A DNA stretch of 64,000 bases from Cupriavidus pauculus (GCF_008693385.1 NZ_CP044065.1:310001-374000), one strand, 5' to 3'. Positions 24,820 through 34,870 are shown, counted from the first letter of the stretch. The notes: generated by a model from the letters alone, not told the origin. A program made the numbers and translations.

Positions 24820-25263
24820 ATGCGGGTCACGCAAACAGAAGACGTATCGGGTCAGGCGGCCGCGCGCCGCAAGGTGCTCGTCATCGACGACTCCAGCACC
24901 ATCCGCCGCACAGCGGAGATTTTCCTGTCGCAGGCAGGCTGCCAGGTCATGCTCGCCGAGGATGGCTTCGACGCGCTCGCCAAGATCGGCGACATGCATC
25001 CCGACCTGATCTTCTGCGACATCCTGATGCCGCGCCTCGACGGCTATCAGACCTGCTCCCTCATCAAGAAAAGCCCGCGTTTCCACGCGATCCCGGTGAT
25101 CATGCTGTCCTCGCGGGACGGCGTGTTCGACCGCTCGCGCGGCAGGCTCGTCGGCGCGCACGATCATCTCGCCAAGCCCTTCACCCGCGAAGCCCTGCTG
25201 CAGGTCGTCAATACCTGCCTGCCGGGCGGCGTACCGGAGGAGGGCGCGGCCGTGGCGGCCTGA
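24820..25263 (+). CDS. pilG: Twitching-motility response regulator PilG
   Basis: A 147-residue single-domain response regulator. The receiver fold shows KVLVIDDSSTIRRTAEIFL (acidic pair), the phosphoacceptor Asp67 in DLIFCDILMPRLDGYQTC, VIMLSSRDGVFD and the Lys of HDHLAKPF. The first 15 residues precede the fold. The start at 24820 has GGGA upstream and sits after the terminator. It is the first gene of pilGHIJ-chpA. In Pil-Chp systems PilG is phosphorylated by ChpA and promotes pilus extension and cyclic AMP control. Confidence 0.93.
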   Translation: MRVTQTEDVSGQAAARRKVLVIDDSSTIRRTAEIFLSQAGCQVMLAEDGFDALAKIGDMHPDLIFCDILMPRLDGYQTCSLIKKSPRFHAIPVIMLSSRDGVFDRSRGRLVGAHDHLAKPFTREALLQVVNTCLPGGVPEEGAAVAA

Positions 25264-25298
25264 ACGGGGCCGCCACAGCATTCCCAGGAACGATACCA

Positions 25299-25667
25299 AT
25301 GACCATCAGCAAAATCCTCATCGTCGACGACTCGCCCACCGAAGCCCTGTTCATGTCCGACCTGCTCGGCAAGAAGGGATTCAAGGTTTCCGTGGCCGGC
25401 AACAGCGACCAGGCCATGGCGCGGCTCGAGGCCGAAGCGTTCGACCTGATCCTGATGGACGTGGTGATGCCCGGCCAGAACGGCTACCAGACCACGCGCG
25501 CCATCAAGCGCGACGACCGCTTCAAGGACATCCCCGTGATCATGTGCACGAGCAAGGGGCTCGACACGGACCGCATCTGGGGCATGCGCCAGGGCGCGTC
25601 GGACTATGTCGTGAAACCCGTCGACGGCGAGGAACTGTTGTCGAAGATCGCCGCGCTGGCCCAGTAA
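25299..25667 (+). CDS. pilH: Twitching-motility response regulator PilH
   Basis: A 122-residue single-domain receiver. Acidic residues in KILIVDDSPTEALFMSDLL, phosphoacceptor Asp54 in DLILMDVVMPGQNGYQTTRAIK, the switch region VIMCTSKGLDTDRIWGMRQGASDYVVKPVDGEELL with its Lys. It starts 35 bases after pilG with an AGGA site. PilH acts opposite to PilG in Pil-Chp systems, as a phosphate sink or retraction-side regulator. The order pilG-pilH-pilI-pilJ-chpA supports the assignment. Confidence 0.94.
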   Translation: MTISKILIVDDSPTEALFMSDLLGKKGFKVSVAGNSDQAMARLEAEAFDLILMDVVMPGQNGYQTTRAIKRDDRFKDIPVIMCTSKGLDTDRIWGMRQGASDYVVKPVDGEELLSKIAALAQ

Positions 25668-25766
25668 CCGGGCACCGGCCCGCCGCCGCACTGTTGTAGT
25701 CGCCACCTTGCCATCCCGGCGGCGCTGCGCCCATGCAGCCCGCCCTCCGCCTTGGGTATTCCGATC

Positions 25767-26318
25767 ATGAACGCGCCGCGCCAAGACCTCCGAGCCCGCC
25801 AGACCAGGTTGCAGGACTATCAGGCCATGCTGGCCCGGCGCCTGCGCGAGGCGCGCAGCCTGCCCGCGGTGGACAGCTACCTCGGCGTGCAGATCGGCCA
25901 GCGCCACTGGCTGCTGCCGCTGCCCGAGACCGGCGAGGTGCTCGAAATGCGCCAGCCCGCGGGCGTGCCGCTGACCCAGCCGTGGTACCGCGGCCTGATC
26001 AACGCGCGCGGCAACCTGCTCGGCGTGATCGACTTCGGCATGTTCTGCGGCGAGGCGCCCACGCCGGTGCAGGCGGGCAGCAAGATCGTGGTGCTGTCGC
26101 GCAACGTGGAGCGCGCGTGCGGGATCATCGCGACGCGCGTGGTCGGCCTGCGGCACGCGGGCGACCTCACCCTGCCGCACGGCGAGCTGCCGCCCGCCGA
26201 GTCCGCATGGGAAGGCGCGAGCTTCGCGGACCGCGACGGCCGCGACTGGCAGGTGCTCGACATCCGCCAGCTGCTGGAAGCGCCGGCATTTCTGCAGGCC
26301 GGCCGCGTGGCAGCCTGA
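25767..26318 (+). CDS. pilI: CheW-like adaptor PilI
   Basis: A 183-residue protein with one CheW domain, from about residue 35 (SYLGVQIGQRHWLLPLPETGEVLEM) through WYRGLINARGNLLGVIDFGMFCG and SKIVVLSRNVERACGIIATRVVGLRH. It couples the chemoreceptor PilJ to the kinase ChpA in the membrane-bound array. The ATG at 25767 is used; a TTG five codons before is in frame. The N-terminal 30 residues are helical and charged. Confidence 0.92.
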   Translation: MNAPRQDLRARQTRLQDYQAMLARRLREARSLPAVDSYLGVQIGQRHWLLPLPETGEVLEMRQPAGVPLTQPWYRGLINARGNLLGVIDFGMFCGEAPTPVQAGSKIVVLSRNVERACGIIATRVVGLRHAGDLTLPHGELPPAESAWEGASFADRDGRDWQVLDIRQLLEAPAFLQAGRVAA

Positions 26319-26410
26319 TATCGGTTTGTTTTCGAGGGTAACTCCCGGCTCCGGACGGAGCGGGAGGCAGCAGATAAACAGGTCAGACGAATAACGACAA
26401 GAGGGTTGCT

Positions 26411-28606
26411 ATGGGTATCAAGAAGATCAGCCTGGGACGCCGGGGAGCGGCGGCGGGCGCGGCCGAGGCCCCCGCGGGTATCGCGCCGGGAAGCGTGTTT
26501 GCCAAGCGCAAGGCGCCGAGCGGGCTGGGACGGACCCCCGTGGAGCAGATGTCGTCGTGGCTGTCGCGCATGCCGTTCGCCTCCCAGCAGCGCGTGCTGA
26601 CCGGCGGCGTGGTGGTGTCGCTGCTGGCCCTGCTGGCCTCCGTGTACCTCGATAACCGCCAGGCGACCAACGGCGCGGCGCAGATCGAAATCGCCGGTAA
26701 CATGCTCATGCACTCGCAGCGCCTGGGCAAGGCGGTGCCGGTGGCGCTGCTCGGCAATGCACAGGCTTTCACGCAGCTGCGCCAGTCCAAGGAAGAACTC
26801 GCGGCCGACCTCAAGGCGCTGCAGGACGGCAGCGACGAGCGCCACGTGCGCGCCACGACGGGCACGGCGCAGCCGCTGCTGGAACGCGCGATCGACTCGT
26901 GGAAGCGTTCCGAGAAGAGCGCGGGCGACGTGCTCGCGCAGCAGCCCATCCTGACGCAGATCGGCCAGACGCTGCAGATCTTCAACGCCTCGAACCCCGA
27001 ACTGCTCGAAGCCGCCGAACAGGTGGCCGCCATCAAGCTGCAGGCCGGCTCCAACGCGCGCGAAGTGGCCGCCTCCGCGCAGCTGGTGATGCTGACGCAG
27101 CGTCTGGGCAAGAACCTCAACGAATTCCTCTCGGGCGAAGGCGTGAACCCCGAGACCGCGTTCCTGCTGGGCAAGGACACGAACACGTTCCGCGAAACGC
27201 TGGACGGGCTGCTCAACGGCTCCGAACCGCTGCGCCTCTCGGCCGCGGCCGACGCGGAGACGCGTACCTACCTGCAGCAGCTCTCGCAGCGCTTCGACGC
27301 GGTGCAGAAGACCACGCAGACCATTCTGCAGAACCTGCCCGGCCTGATCGCCGCCAAGCGCGCGCAGCAGCAGATCTTCAACGACAACGAAGCGTTGCGC
27401 GGGGAACTGGGCACGTTGCAGAGCGCCTACGTGGAAGCCGCGCGTTTCCGTCCGTGGACGCTCGGCGCGATGATCGTGTCGGCGCTGGCGACGCTGGTGT
27501 TCCTTGGCGGGCTGGCCGCGCTGTATCTGCGCGACTCGCGCCTGCGCGCGGTGGAAGCCGAATCGCGCGAGCGCGAGGCGGATGCCCGCCGAATGGAAGA
27601 AAAGCGCACCAACGACGCGACCCAGAAGGCCATTCTGCAGCTGATGAACGAACTGCAGGACATCGCCGACGGTGACCTGACGCGTCAGGCAACGGTGACC
27701 GAGGACATCACGGGCGCGATCGCCGACTCGGTGAACTACACGGTGGAAGAACTGCGCGAACTGGTGGGCCGGGTCCAGCAGACCGCGGGGGAAGTGCAGA
27801 ACGCCTCGAGCCAGGTGCAGGAAACGTCGGTGCAGCTGGCCGCGACCACGGAAGAGCAGTCGCGCCAGATCCGCCAGACCGGCGAGTCGGTGGTGGAGAT
27901 GGCGGACCGCATCACGCAGGTGTCGCGCGGCGCGGCGGAATCCGCGAACGTGGCGCGTGCCTCGCTGTCCGCGGCCGAGCAGGGCCAGCACGCGGTGCAG
28001 AACGCCATCGCGGGCATGAACGACATCCGCGAGCAGATCCAGGAAACGTCCAAGCGGATCAAGCGCCTGGGCGAATCGTCGCAGGAGATCGGTGAAATCG
28101 TCGAACTGATCTCGGACATTACCGAACAGACCAACGTGCTGGCGCTGAACGCGGCCATCCAGGCCGCATCGGCCGGCGAGGCGGGCCGCGGCTTCTCGGT
28201 GGTGGCGGAAGAAGTGCAGCGCCTGGCGGAACGCTCGGGCGAGGCAACGAAGCAGATTGGCGCGCTGATCCGCACGATTCAGACCGATACGCAGGATGCC
28301 GTGCACGCCATGGAGCGCAGCACGCAGGGCGTGGTCGAAGGGGCCCGCCTGTCCGATAACGCCGGTGCCGCACTGGTGGAGATCGGCCGCGTGTCGCGCC
28401 AGCTTGCCGAGCTGATCGAGCAGATCTCGCAAACGACGTCGCATGAGGCGGACCTCGCCACCAACGTGGCACGCCATATCGAAGGCATCCTGCAGGTGAC
28501 CGCGCAGACCACCGCCGGCACGCGACACACCGCGAGCTCGGTGCGACAGCTGACGGCACTGACCGAAGAGCTGCGTAACTCCGTGTCGCGGTTCAAGATC
28601 GCCTGA
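26411..28606 (+). CDS. pilJ: Methyl-accepting chemotaxis protein PilJ
   Basis: A 731-residue chemoreceptor of the Pil-Chp system. A basic cytoplasmic N terminus of about 60 residues precedes the first membrane helix (VLTGGVVVSLLALLASVYL). The large periplasmic region (about 80-350) contains the duplicated PilJ helical module seen in MLMHSQRLGKAVPVALLGN and again VMLTQRLGKNLNEFLSGEG. A second helix (TLGAMIVSALATLVFLGGLAALYL) leads into a HAMP-like linker and a signalling domain with the receptor tip EQTNVLALNAAIQAASAGEAGRGFSVVAEEVQRLAERS. It should sense pilus tension or surface contact and signal through ChpA. It lies 92 bases after pilI. Confidence 0.95.
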   Translation: MGIKKISLGRRGAAAGAAEAPAGIAPGSVFAKRKAPSGLGRTPVEQMSSWLSRMPFASQQRVLTGGVVVSLLALLASVYLDNRQATNGAAQIEIAGNMLMHSQRLGKAVPVALLGNAQAFTQLRQSKEELAADLKALQDGSDERHVRATTGTAQPLLERAIDSWKRSEKSAGDVLAQQPILTQIGQTLQIFNASNPELLEAAEQVAAIKLQAGSNAREVAASAQLVMLTQRLGKNLNEFLSGEGVNPETAFLLGKDTNTFRETLDGLLNGSEPLRLSAAADAETRTYLQQLSQRFDAVQKTTQTILQNLPGLIAAKRAQQQIFNDNEALRGELGTLQSAYVEAARFRPWTLGAMIVSALATLVFLGGLAALYLRDSRLRAVEAESREREADARRMEEKRTNDATQKAILQLMNELQDIADGDLTRQATVTEDITGAIADSVNYTVEELRELVGRVQQTAGEVQNASSQVQETSVQLAATTEEQSRQIRQTGESVVEMADRITQVSRGAAESANVARASLSAAEQGQHAVQNAIAGMNDIREQIQETSKRIKRLGESSQEIGEIVELISDITEQTNVLALNAAIQAASAGEAGRGFSVVAEEVQRLAERSGEATKQIGALIRTIQTDTQDAVHAMERSTQGVVEGARLSDNAGAALVEIGRVSRQLAELIEQISQTTSHEADLATNVARHIEGILQVTAQTTAGTRHTASSVRQLTALTEELRNSVSRFKIA

Positions 28607-28647
28607 GTCCTCACGCCCGGACGCGTCCGGGCACAACCCAAGCCGTC

Positions 28648-31600
28648 ATGTCCCTGAATTCCACCGTCCCGAGCGCCCTGAACGAGCCAAGCGACCCGAG
28701 CGATCCGGCTGAGCCGCTTTCCACCCACGCCGCCGCTGACATCGACAGCGGCGCCCCGGTGGCGGCGCAGCGCGACCTGTCGGTCCTCGCCTGGCTCGCG
28801 CCGAGCCTGCGGGCCGCGCTCGACGATGCCGCGAGCGAACTCGGCCATTACATGGACGAGGTCCGGCAGACGCCCGAGGCGCTCGGCGCGCGCGACACCA
28901 CGTCGCTGCGCCTGGCCGGCCAGCAGCTGCATCAGGCCGCGGGCGCGGTGCATATCGTGGGACTGCGCGGCGTGGACGTGTATTGCCAGGCCTTGCGCCG
29001 GCTGCTGGAGGCCATCGACGCGGGGACGGTGCCGGCGGGCGCGGAAGCGCTCGCGGTATTCCGCCATGGCGTGCAGGCACTGGCCGAGTACGTCGACGAC
29101 CTGATGGCCGGCGACGCGGAAGATCCGTTACGGCTGTTCCGTCCGTATGCCGACGCGCTGGTGCTGATGAAGGAAGAGCGCATCCATCCGGCCGACCTGT
29201 GGGTCGAGGAGCTGCAGATGCTGCCGGGCATGGTGCTGCCGTCGCGTTCGGCCACCGCCGTCACGCGCGCGCGCCAGCGCTTCGAGGCCGCGCTGCTGCG
29301 CGCGTTGCGCCTGCCCACGCCGTGCCATGACGCGTCGCTGTTGCGCGAGGCGTGGCTGCCGCTGCAGACCGCGCTCGACGAGGTGCGCAACCACGAGCAG
29401 GACTCGCGCCGCTCGTCCGATCATCCCGACCGCGGTATCTGGCATGTGCTCGCGCTCGTGTTCCGCGCGCTCGCGCACGGGCTGCTGCCGTCGGACCTGC
29501 TGGCCAAGCGCTTCGCGGCGCGCGCGCATCTGCTGCTGCGCCAGTATCTGCAGGGCCAGGTGCGCGTGCCGCAGGCGCTGCTCAACGATGCGGTGTTCCT
29601 GCTCGTGTCCACGGGGTTGATGCCCGATCCGACGCCGGATGCCACCACGCCCGCGATGCAGGCCTCGCTGGACGTGCTGCGCATCGATATCGCGCGCTGC
29701 CTGCAGGCGTTCCGCATCGATGCCGCGCATGCGTCGGCGCGCGCGGACTTCCGTCTGCGCTACTACGGCTGGCTCGACCCGATCGATTCGCAGAACCTGC
29801 AGCAGGCCGCGGGCGCCATCGAGCGCGCGGCCGGTGGCGATGCCGCCGAATGGGAGCGCGCGCTCGCGGCGCTCGCGGAAGCCGCGATGCCGCTCTCGCA
29901 GCCCGCGTTACAGAAGCTTATCGCCACGGCCGCCGCACGCGGCGGCGAGGCCGGCGACAGTACCCGCGACGATGGCGGCGACGCCAGCGATGCGCGGGCC
30001 GAGGCGCTCGGACCGGCGGGGCTCGTCCTGTTTCTCTCGCGCGCGCTCGCCATGCCGTGGCGCGTGCATGGCAACTCGGGCCATCCGTCCGCGGCAGCGT
30101 TCGCGGCGCGCTGCGAGGCGCTGACGGCCTGCCTCGAGGACGCCGGCGCGGCTGTGCCCGACTGGTTCGCGGAGATGGTCGAGGCCGCGCAGGCGCAGAC
30201 GCTGCGGACCGAAGCGGTCACGCAACTGCGCGCGCAGCTCGACAGCGGCGAGTCGTGGCTCGACACGTACGACCGCAATGCCGCCAATCCGGCGGGTCCC
30301 GGGGCGCCGGCCGTGTCCAGCGCGCTCGGCGACGCCATCGGCGCGTTCGACGCGCTGCGCGCGACGCTGGAACGCCTGCGCGACAGCGTCGCGATGCCCG
30401 AAGGCATCGACGCGGAAGCCGACGCCGCCCGCACGGCGATGGCCGCGGTACGCGAGCGCCTGGACGCGCTCTCCGCGCTCGGCGGTGCCACTACCGCCGA
30501 AATGCGGCTGGACCGGTTGTCCGCTATCGCGTCCGAACTCGGCGCGGTGCATGCGTTCGTCGATACGCTCGAGTTCGGCCGCGGCAAGCGCAATGCCGAT
30601 CCGCTCGCCGATGTCGAGAGCCTGCTGACGGGCGGCGGCGCGCTGGAAGGCACGTCCGGCGCCGCGCTGAATCCGCTGGCGGCTGCGCGCGCGGCCGCGG
30701 TCGATGCGATCCGCGTGGGCGCCGGTGCCGATTCGACCGAGGTCGCGCGTCTGCGCGCGGCCCTGCAGGTGGTGTCCGACCAGGCCGCGATCGACGACGA
30801 CGCGGCGCTGCGCAAGCAGGCCCACGATGCCACCACGCAATTGCATGCGTGGCTGGCCGGCAGCGAATCGGCCGCGGAGCGGCTGGTCGTCGCGCTCGCG
30901 GAGCCGATGCCCGCGCCCGCGTCCGCGGGCGAGCAGAAGCCGGGTGCGCCGATGCCGACCGATGCGGCGGCCATCGATGCCGAGCTGCTCGAGATTTTCC
31001 TGGCCGAGGCCGAAGAGGTGCTTGGCAATGTCGCGCTGGACCTGCCCGGCGGGCTCGATGCGTTCCGCAATGCCGACGTGCTGAGCCGCGTTCGCCGCGC
31101 GTTCCACACGCTCAAGGGGTCGAGCCGCATGGTCGGCCTGACGCGCTATGGCGAGGCCGCGTGGGCGATCGAGCAGGTCATGAACCTGTGGATCGCCGAG
31201 GCGCGCGAGCCCGTGCCCGCGCTGCTGGCATTGCTCGAACGCGCGCACGCGCTGCTGGGCGACTGGGTCGCCGCGCTCCAGCGCGATCCGGCATCGCTGC
31301 GCGATATCACGTCGCTGGTCGAGGACGCGCAGCAGCTGCGCGAGCCGTCGCAGGGCGGCGCGCAGGCCGCGGCGGAGGAGCCGCTGTCGCTCGATGCGCT
31401 GCTGGCCGCGCATTCGGAGGGCGCGACCGACAACGCGACCCACAACGCGACCGACAGCGCGACCGACGGCGCGACCGACGTGGCGGGCGATATCGATCCG
31501 CTGGCCGAAGCGAACGAGCCGTCCGCGACGATCGTGATCGCGCCGTTCAACGACGCCGGCGATGCCATCGGCATGACCGCGTCCGACGACAACAACGTGC

Positions 31601-34600
31601 TGCCGTTCCGGCTGCCCGATGCGCTGTCTAACGACGACGATCACTTCAAGGTCATCGGTCCGATCCGCATCGGCCTGCCGCTCTACAACGTGTACCTGCA
31701 GGAAGCCGACGACCTGCTGCGCCAGTTCGCGACGGACCTGTCCGAGTGGCGCCTGTCGGGCTATCCGTCGCCGAGCGACCTGTCGCTGCGCGTGGCCCAC
31801 ACGCTGCAGGGCAGCGCCTCGACGGTCGGCCTCGAACCCGTGCGCGAGATCGCCGGTGCGCTCGAGCGCCTGCTGCTGTTGCTCGGCAATCATCCGGTGG
31901 TCATGCATCCGGGCGACTTCCGTCTGCTCGAACAGGCCGTGGAACGGCTGCGCGGCATGCTGCATCAGTTCGCGGCGGGCGTGTGGCCCGATGCCGAGCC
32001 CTCGCTGTGCCGCAGCCTCGACGAGTTCGGCGACCGTGCGCTCGTGCGTCCGCGCGTCAACCTGCCGCCGCCGCAGGTCAGCGTCGGCAACGAAAGCTCC
32101 GTGGCGCAGCTGTTCGAACAACTGCCGCAGGCCTCGGTGCTGCCACTCGTGTCCGAGCCTTCGCTGCATGCGGGCACGGCATCTTCCGGCGCGCTGCCGT
32201 CGATCGATGCCGTCACGCCGCATCTGACGCCCGTTACCGAACTGCCACCCGTGCACGATGCGGTGGTGCTGCCGCTGCGCCAGCCGCAGGCCGCGACCCT
32301 CACGTCCTTCGCGCACGATCCTTCGCACAAGGAAGTCGTTGAAATCCGCGCGCCCGAGCCCGAGAACGATCCGTCGCTCGATGCCTCGCTGCTGGACCCG
32401 GCCCTCGTCGAGATCTTCCTCGAAGAGGCGCAGGGCAGCGCGCCCGAACTCGGCAAGCTGCTCCGCACGTGGGAGGCCGCGCCCGAGGAAACGCAGCATG
32501 GCGGGCTGATGCTGCGCGCGCTCCATACGCTGAAGGGCAGCGCGCGCATGGCCGGCGCCATGTCGCTGGGGCAGGCCGCGCATGAAATGGAAACGCTGGT
32601 CGAGGCCGCGGTGCGCGGCCAGCGCATCGAGCCCGATCTGTTCCGTCGGCTCTATGCCTGGTACGACCGTATCCTCGCGCACGTCGATGCGCTGCAGAAC
32701 GGCCGCCTGCTGTCCGCCGACGACGCGGAAGTCGTCAACGGTCTCGTCGAGGCGCCCGCCGATCCTGCGGCGCCGCAGGGGCAGCCAGGCGAGGCATCGC
32801 AGGCGATCGCGGAGAGCGAGCCGGCGCAGGGTACCGGCGGTGCCGCGCTCGTGCCGGTGGCCGCGGCCTCCACGCCGCCCGCGACGCAACTGCCGGCGCA
32901 GTCCGATGGCGAGCGCCAGCGCGCGATGGTGCGCGTGCAGGCGCGCGCGCTCGACACGCTGATCAACGACGCGGGCGAGGTCGGTGCCACGCGTGCGCGG
33001 CTGGACAGCGAACTCGAGGCGCTGCGTTCGTACCTCGGCGAACTGAACGACAACGTCGCGCGTCTGCGCGGCCAGCTGCGCGAGATCGAGATCCAGGCGG
33101 AAACGCAGATGGCCTCGCGCATCGCGGACCAGCAGCAGAATCAGGAGTTCGATCCGCTCGAGTTCGACCGCTTTACGCGCTTCCAGGAACTCACGCGCAT
33201 GATGGCCGAGTCGGTGAACGACGTGGCCACGGTCGAGCAGAACCTGCAGCGCGGTTTCGACCGCGCGTCCGGGGACCTCGCGGCGCAGGCGCGGCTCACG
33301 CGCGGACTTCAGCGCGGCCTGATGCAGGCGCGCATGGTGCAGTTCGATGCGCTGGCCGAACGGTTGTATCGCGTCGCGCGGCAGGCCGCCGGCGAGACCG
33401 GCAAGGAAGTGCGGCTGCTGATCAAGGGCGGTACGGTGGAGATCGACCGCTCGGTGCTGGACCGCATGGCCGGCCCCATCGAGCACCTGATCCGCAACGC
33501 GGTGGTGCACGGTATCGAGGACGCCGTGGTGCGGCAGGCCGCGGGCAAGCCCGCGACCGGTTCGCTGTCGCTGGAAGTGCAGCAGGAAGGCAACGAGGTC
33601 GTGCTCCATTTCTTCGACGATGGCGGCGGACTGGACCTCGCGCGCATCCGCTCGCGCGCCATCGAGCGCCAACTGCTGTCGCACGACGACGATGCGAGCG
33701 AGGCGCGGCTGACCGAGATGATCTTCGCGCCCGGTTTCTCGACGGTCGATGCGGTATCGGAACTCGCGGGCCGTGGCGTCGGCATGGACGTGGTGCGCGC
33801 GGAGACCGTGGCGCTGGGCGGCCGGATCAACCTGACCACCGAAGCCGGCCGCGGCACGCGCTTTACCGTGCATCTGCCGCTGACCACGGCGATTACGCAG
33901 GTGCTGCTGATCTCCGTGGGCAACCGTCTGTACGCGATGCCGAGCGGCATGGTGGACCAGGTGCATCAGCTGCGCTCGCAGCCGCTGCTCGAAGCCTACA
34001 ACGCGGGCACCTATGCGGCGGCGGGCGGCGACGTGCCGTTCTTCTATTTCGGCACGCTGCTCGAGGAAGCCGCGGCCATTGCGTCGGGCCGCAAGTATTC
34101 GCCGGTCGTCGTCGTGCGCTCGGGTGCCGAGCGTGTGGCGGTGCACGTCGATGAAGTGGTCGGCAACCGAGAAGTGGTGGTGAAGCATATCGGGCCGCAT
34201 CTCGCGCGTCTGGAAGGCATTGCCGGCGCGACGACGCTCGGCGATGGCGAGATCGTGCTGATCTACAACCCGGTGGTGCTCGCGCAGCGCTTCGTGCGCG
34301 AACGTGGCGACCAGCCGGCGGCACTGCCGATGCCGGCCACGGCCGAGGCCATCGGCGCGGTGGCCGAGATCGGCCGCGCGGGCGATGCCACGCCGGTGCC
34401 GGGTCTGGCCACGCGGCCGACCGTGATGGTGGTGGACGATTCGCTGACCGTGCGCAAGGCGAGCCAGCGGCTGCTGTCACGCGCGGGCTACCAGGTCGTG
34501 CTCGCGCGCGATGGCGTGGATGCGCTGAAGCAGCTGCAGGAGGTGATGCCCGATGCGATGCTCGTGGACATCGAGATGCCGAACATGGACGGCTTCGACC

Positions 34601-34824
34601 TGACCCGCAACGTCCGCGCGGACGATCGTACGCGGCATATGCCAATCATCATGATCACGTCGCGCACCGCGGAGAAGCACCGCAGCTACGCGATGGAGAT
34701 CGGCGTGGACGTGTACCTCGGCAAGCCGTTCAACGAGGACGAACTGCTGCGCACGCTGCACGAACGCCTCGGCGAGCGCGCGGCTGGCACGGCAGGTTCC
34801 ATCGCGCAGATGCTGGGCGAGTAA
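28648..34824 (+). CDS. chpA: Hybrid chemotaxis histidine kinase ChpA (PilL)
   Basis: A 2058-residue multi-phosphotransfer kinase. Three clear Hpt sites are seen: His820 (FHTLKGSSRMVG), His1051 (AHTLQGSASTVG) and His1293 (LHTLKGSARMAG). A degenerate Hpt-like helix near the N terminus has His95 (QLHQAAGAVHIVG), and residues about 150-780 are further helical, poorly conserved modules. The CheA-type dimerisation and ATPase region follows (N box Asn1617 in HLIRNAVVHG; G boxes DDGGG and GRGVGMD), then a CheW domain (LISVGNRLYAMPSGMVDQVHQL) and a C-terminal receiver with Asp1974 (MLVDIEMPNMDG). It phosphorylates PilG and PilH downstream of PilJ. Low-complexity Asn/Thr/Asp linkers occur near residues 925-950. 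Confidence 0.95.
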   Translation: MSLNSTVPSALNEPSDPSDPAEPLSTHAAADIDSGAPVAAQRDLSVLAWLAPSLRAALDDAASELGHYMDEVRQTPEALGARDTTSLRLAGQQLHQAAGAVHIVGLRGVDVYCQALRRLLEAIDAGTVPAGAEALAVFRHGVQALAEYVDDLMAGDAEDPLRLFRPYADALVLMKEERIHPADLWVEELQMLPGMVLPSRSATAVTRARQRFEAALLRALRLPTPCHDASLLREAWLPLQTALDEVRNHEQDSRRSSDHPDRGIWHVLALVFRALAHGLLPSDLLAKRFAARAHLLLRQYLQGQVRVPQALLNDAVFLLVSTGLMPDPTPDATTPAMQASLDVLRIDIARCLQAFRIDAAHASARADFRLRYYGWLDPIDSQNLQQAAGAIERAAGGDAAEWERALAALAEAAMPLSQPALQKLIATAAARGGEAGDSTRDDGGDASDARAEALGPAGLVLFLSRALAMPWRVHGNSGHPSAAAFAARCEALTACLEDAGAAVPDWFAEMVEAAQAQTLRTEAVTQLRAQLDSGESWLDTYDRNAANPAGPGAPAVSSALGDAIGAFDALRATLERLRDSVAMPEGIDAEADAARTAMAAVRERLDALSALGGATTAEMRLDRLSAIASELGAVHAFVDTLEFGRGKRNADPLADVESLLTGGGALEGTSGAALNPLAAARAAAVDAIRVGAGADSTEVARLRAALQVVSDQAAIDDDAALRKQAHDATTQLHAWLAGSESAAERLVVALAEPMPAPASAGEQKPGAPMPTDAAAIDAELLEIFLAEAEEVLGNVALDLPGGLDAFRNADVLSRVRRAFHTLKGSSRMVGLTRYGEAAWAIEQVMNLWIAEAREPVPALLALLERAHALLGDWVAALQRDPASLRDITSLVEDAQQLREPSQGGAQAAAEEPLSLDALLAAHSEGATDNATHNATDSATDGATDVAGDIDPLAEANEPSATIVIAPFNDAGDAIGMTASDDNNVLPFRLPDALSNDDDHFKVIGPIRIGLPLYNVYLQEADDLLRQFATDLSEWRLSGYPSPSDLSLRVAHTLQGSASTVGLEPVREIAGALERLLLLLGNHPVVMHPGDFRLLEQAVERLRGMLHQFAAGVWPDAEPSLCRSLDEFGDRALVRPRVNLPPPQVSVGNESSVAQLFEQLPQASVLPLVSEPSLHAGTASSGALPSIDAVTPHLTPVTELPPVHDAVVLPLRQPQAATLTSFAHDPSHKEVVEIRAPEPENDPSLDASLLDPALVEIFLEEAQGSAPELGKLLRTWEAAPEETQHGGLMLRALHTLKGSARMAGAMSLGQAAHEMETLVEAAVRGQRIEPDLFRRLYAWYDRILAHVDALQNGRLLSADDAEVVNGLVEAPADPAAPQGQPGEASQAIAESEPAQGTGGAALVPVAAASTPPATQLPAQSDGERQRAMVRVQARALDTLINDAGEVGATRARLDSELEALRSYLGELNDNVARLRGQLREIEIQAETQMASRIADQQQNQEFDPLEFDRFTRFQELTRMMAESVNDVATVEQNLQRGFDRASGDLAAQARLTRGLQRGLMQARMVQFDALAERLYRVARQAAGETGKEVRLLIKGGTVEIDRSVLDRMAGPIEHLIRNAVVHGIEDAVVRQAAGKPATGSLSLEVQQEGNEVVLHFFDDGGGLDLARIRSRAIERQLLSHDDDASEARLTEMIFAPGFSTVDAVSELAGRGVGMDVVRAETVALGGRINLTTEAGRGTRFTVHLPLTTAITQVLLISVGNRLYAMPSGMVDQVHQLRSQPLLEAYNAGTYAAAGGDVPFFYFGTLLEEAAAIASGRKYSPVVVVRSGAERVAVHVDEVVGNREVVVKHIGPHLARLEGIAGATTLGDGEIVLIYNPVVLAQRFVRERGDQPAALPMPATAEAIGAVAEIGRAGDATPVPGLATRPTVMVVDDSLTVRKASQRLLSRAGYQVVLARDGVDALKQLQEVMPDAMLVDIEMPNMDGFDLTRNVRADDRTRHMPIIMITSRTAEKHRSYAMEIGVDVYLGKPFNEDELLRTLHERLGERAAGTAGSIAQMLGE

Positions 34825-34841
34825 TTCGCGTCCGGAAAAAC

Positions 34842-34870
34842 AAGGGGCCCCGCGGGGCCCCTTTTCTATT
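34842..34870. terminator. Bidirectional terminator between chpA and the MFS gene
   Basis: AAGGGGCCCC, two bases GC, GGGGCCCCTT, with A5 to the left (34836-34840) and TTTT to the right. It serves chpA (plus) and overlaps the 3' end of the convergent MFS gene (stop at 34866), ending that operon too. Confidence 0.88.

Noticed and set aside
29908..34200. Long minus-strand open frame opposite chpA
   Set aside because: Arg/His-rich shadow of chpA with no domain and no ribosome site.
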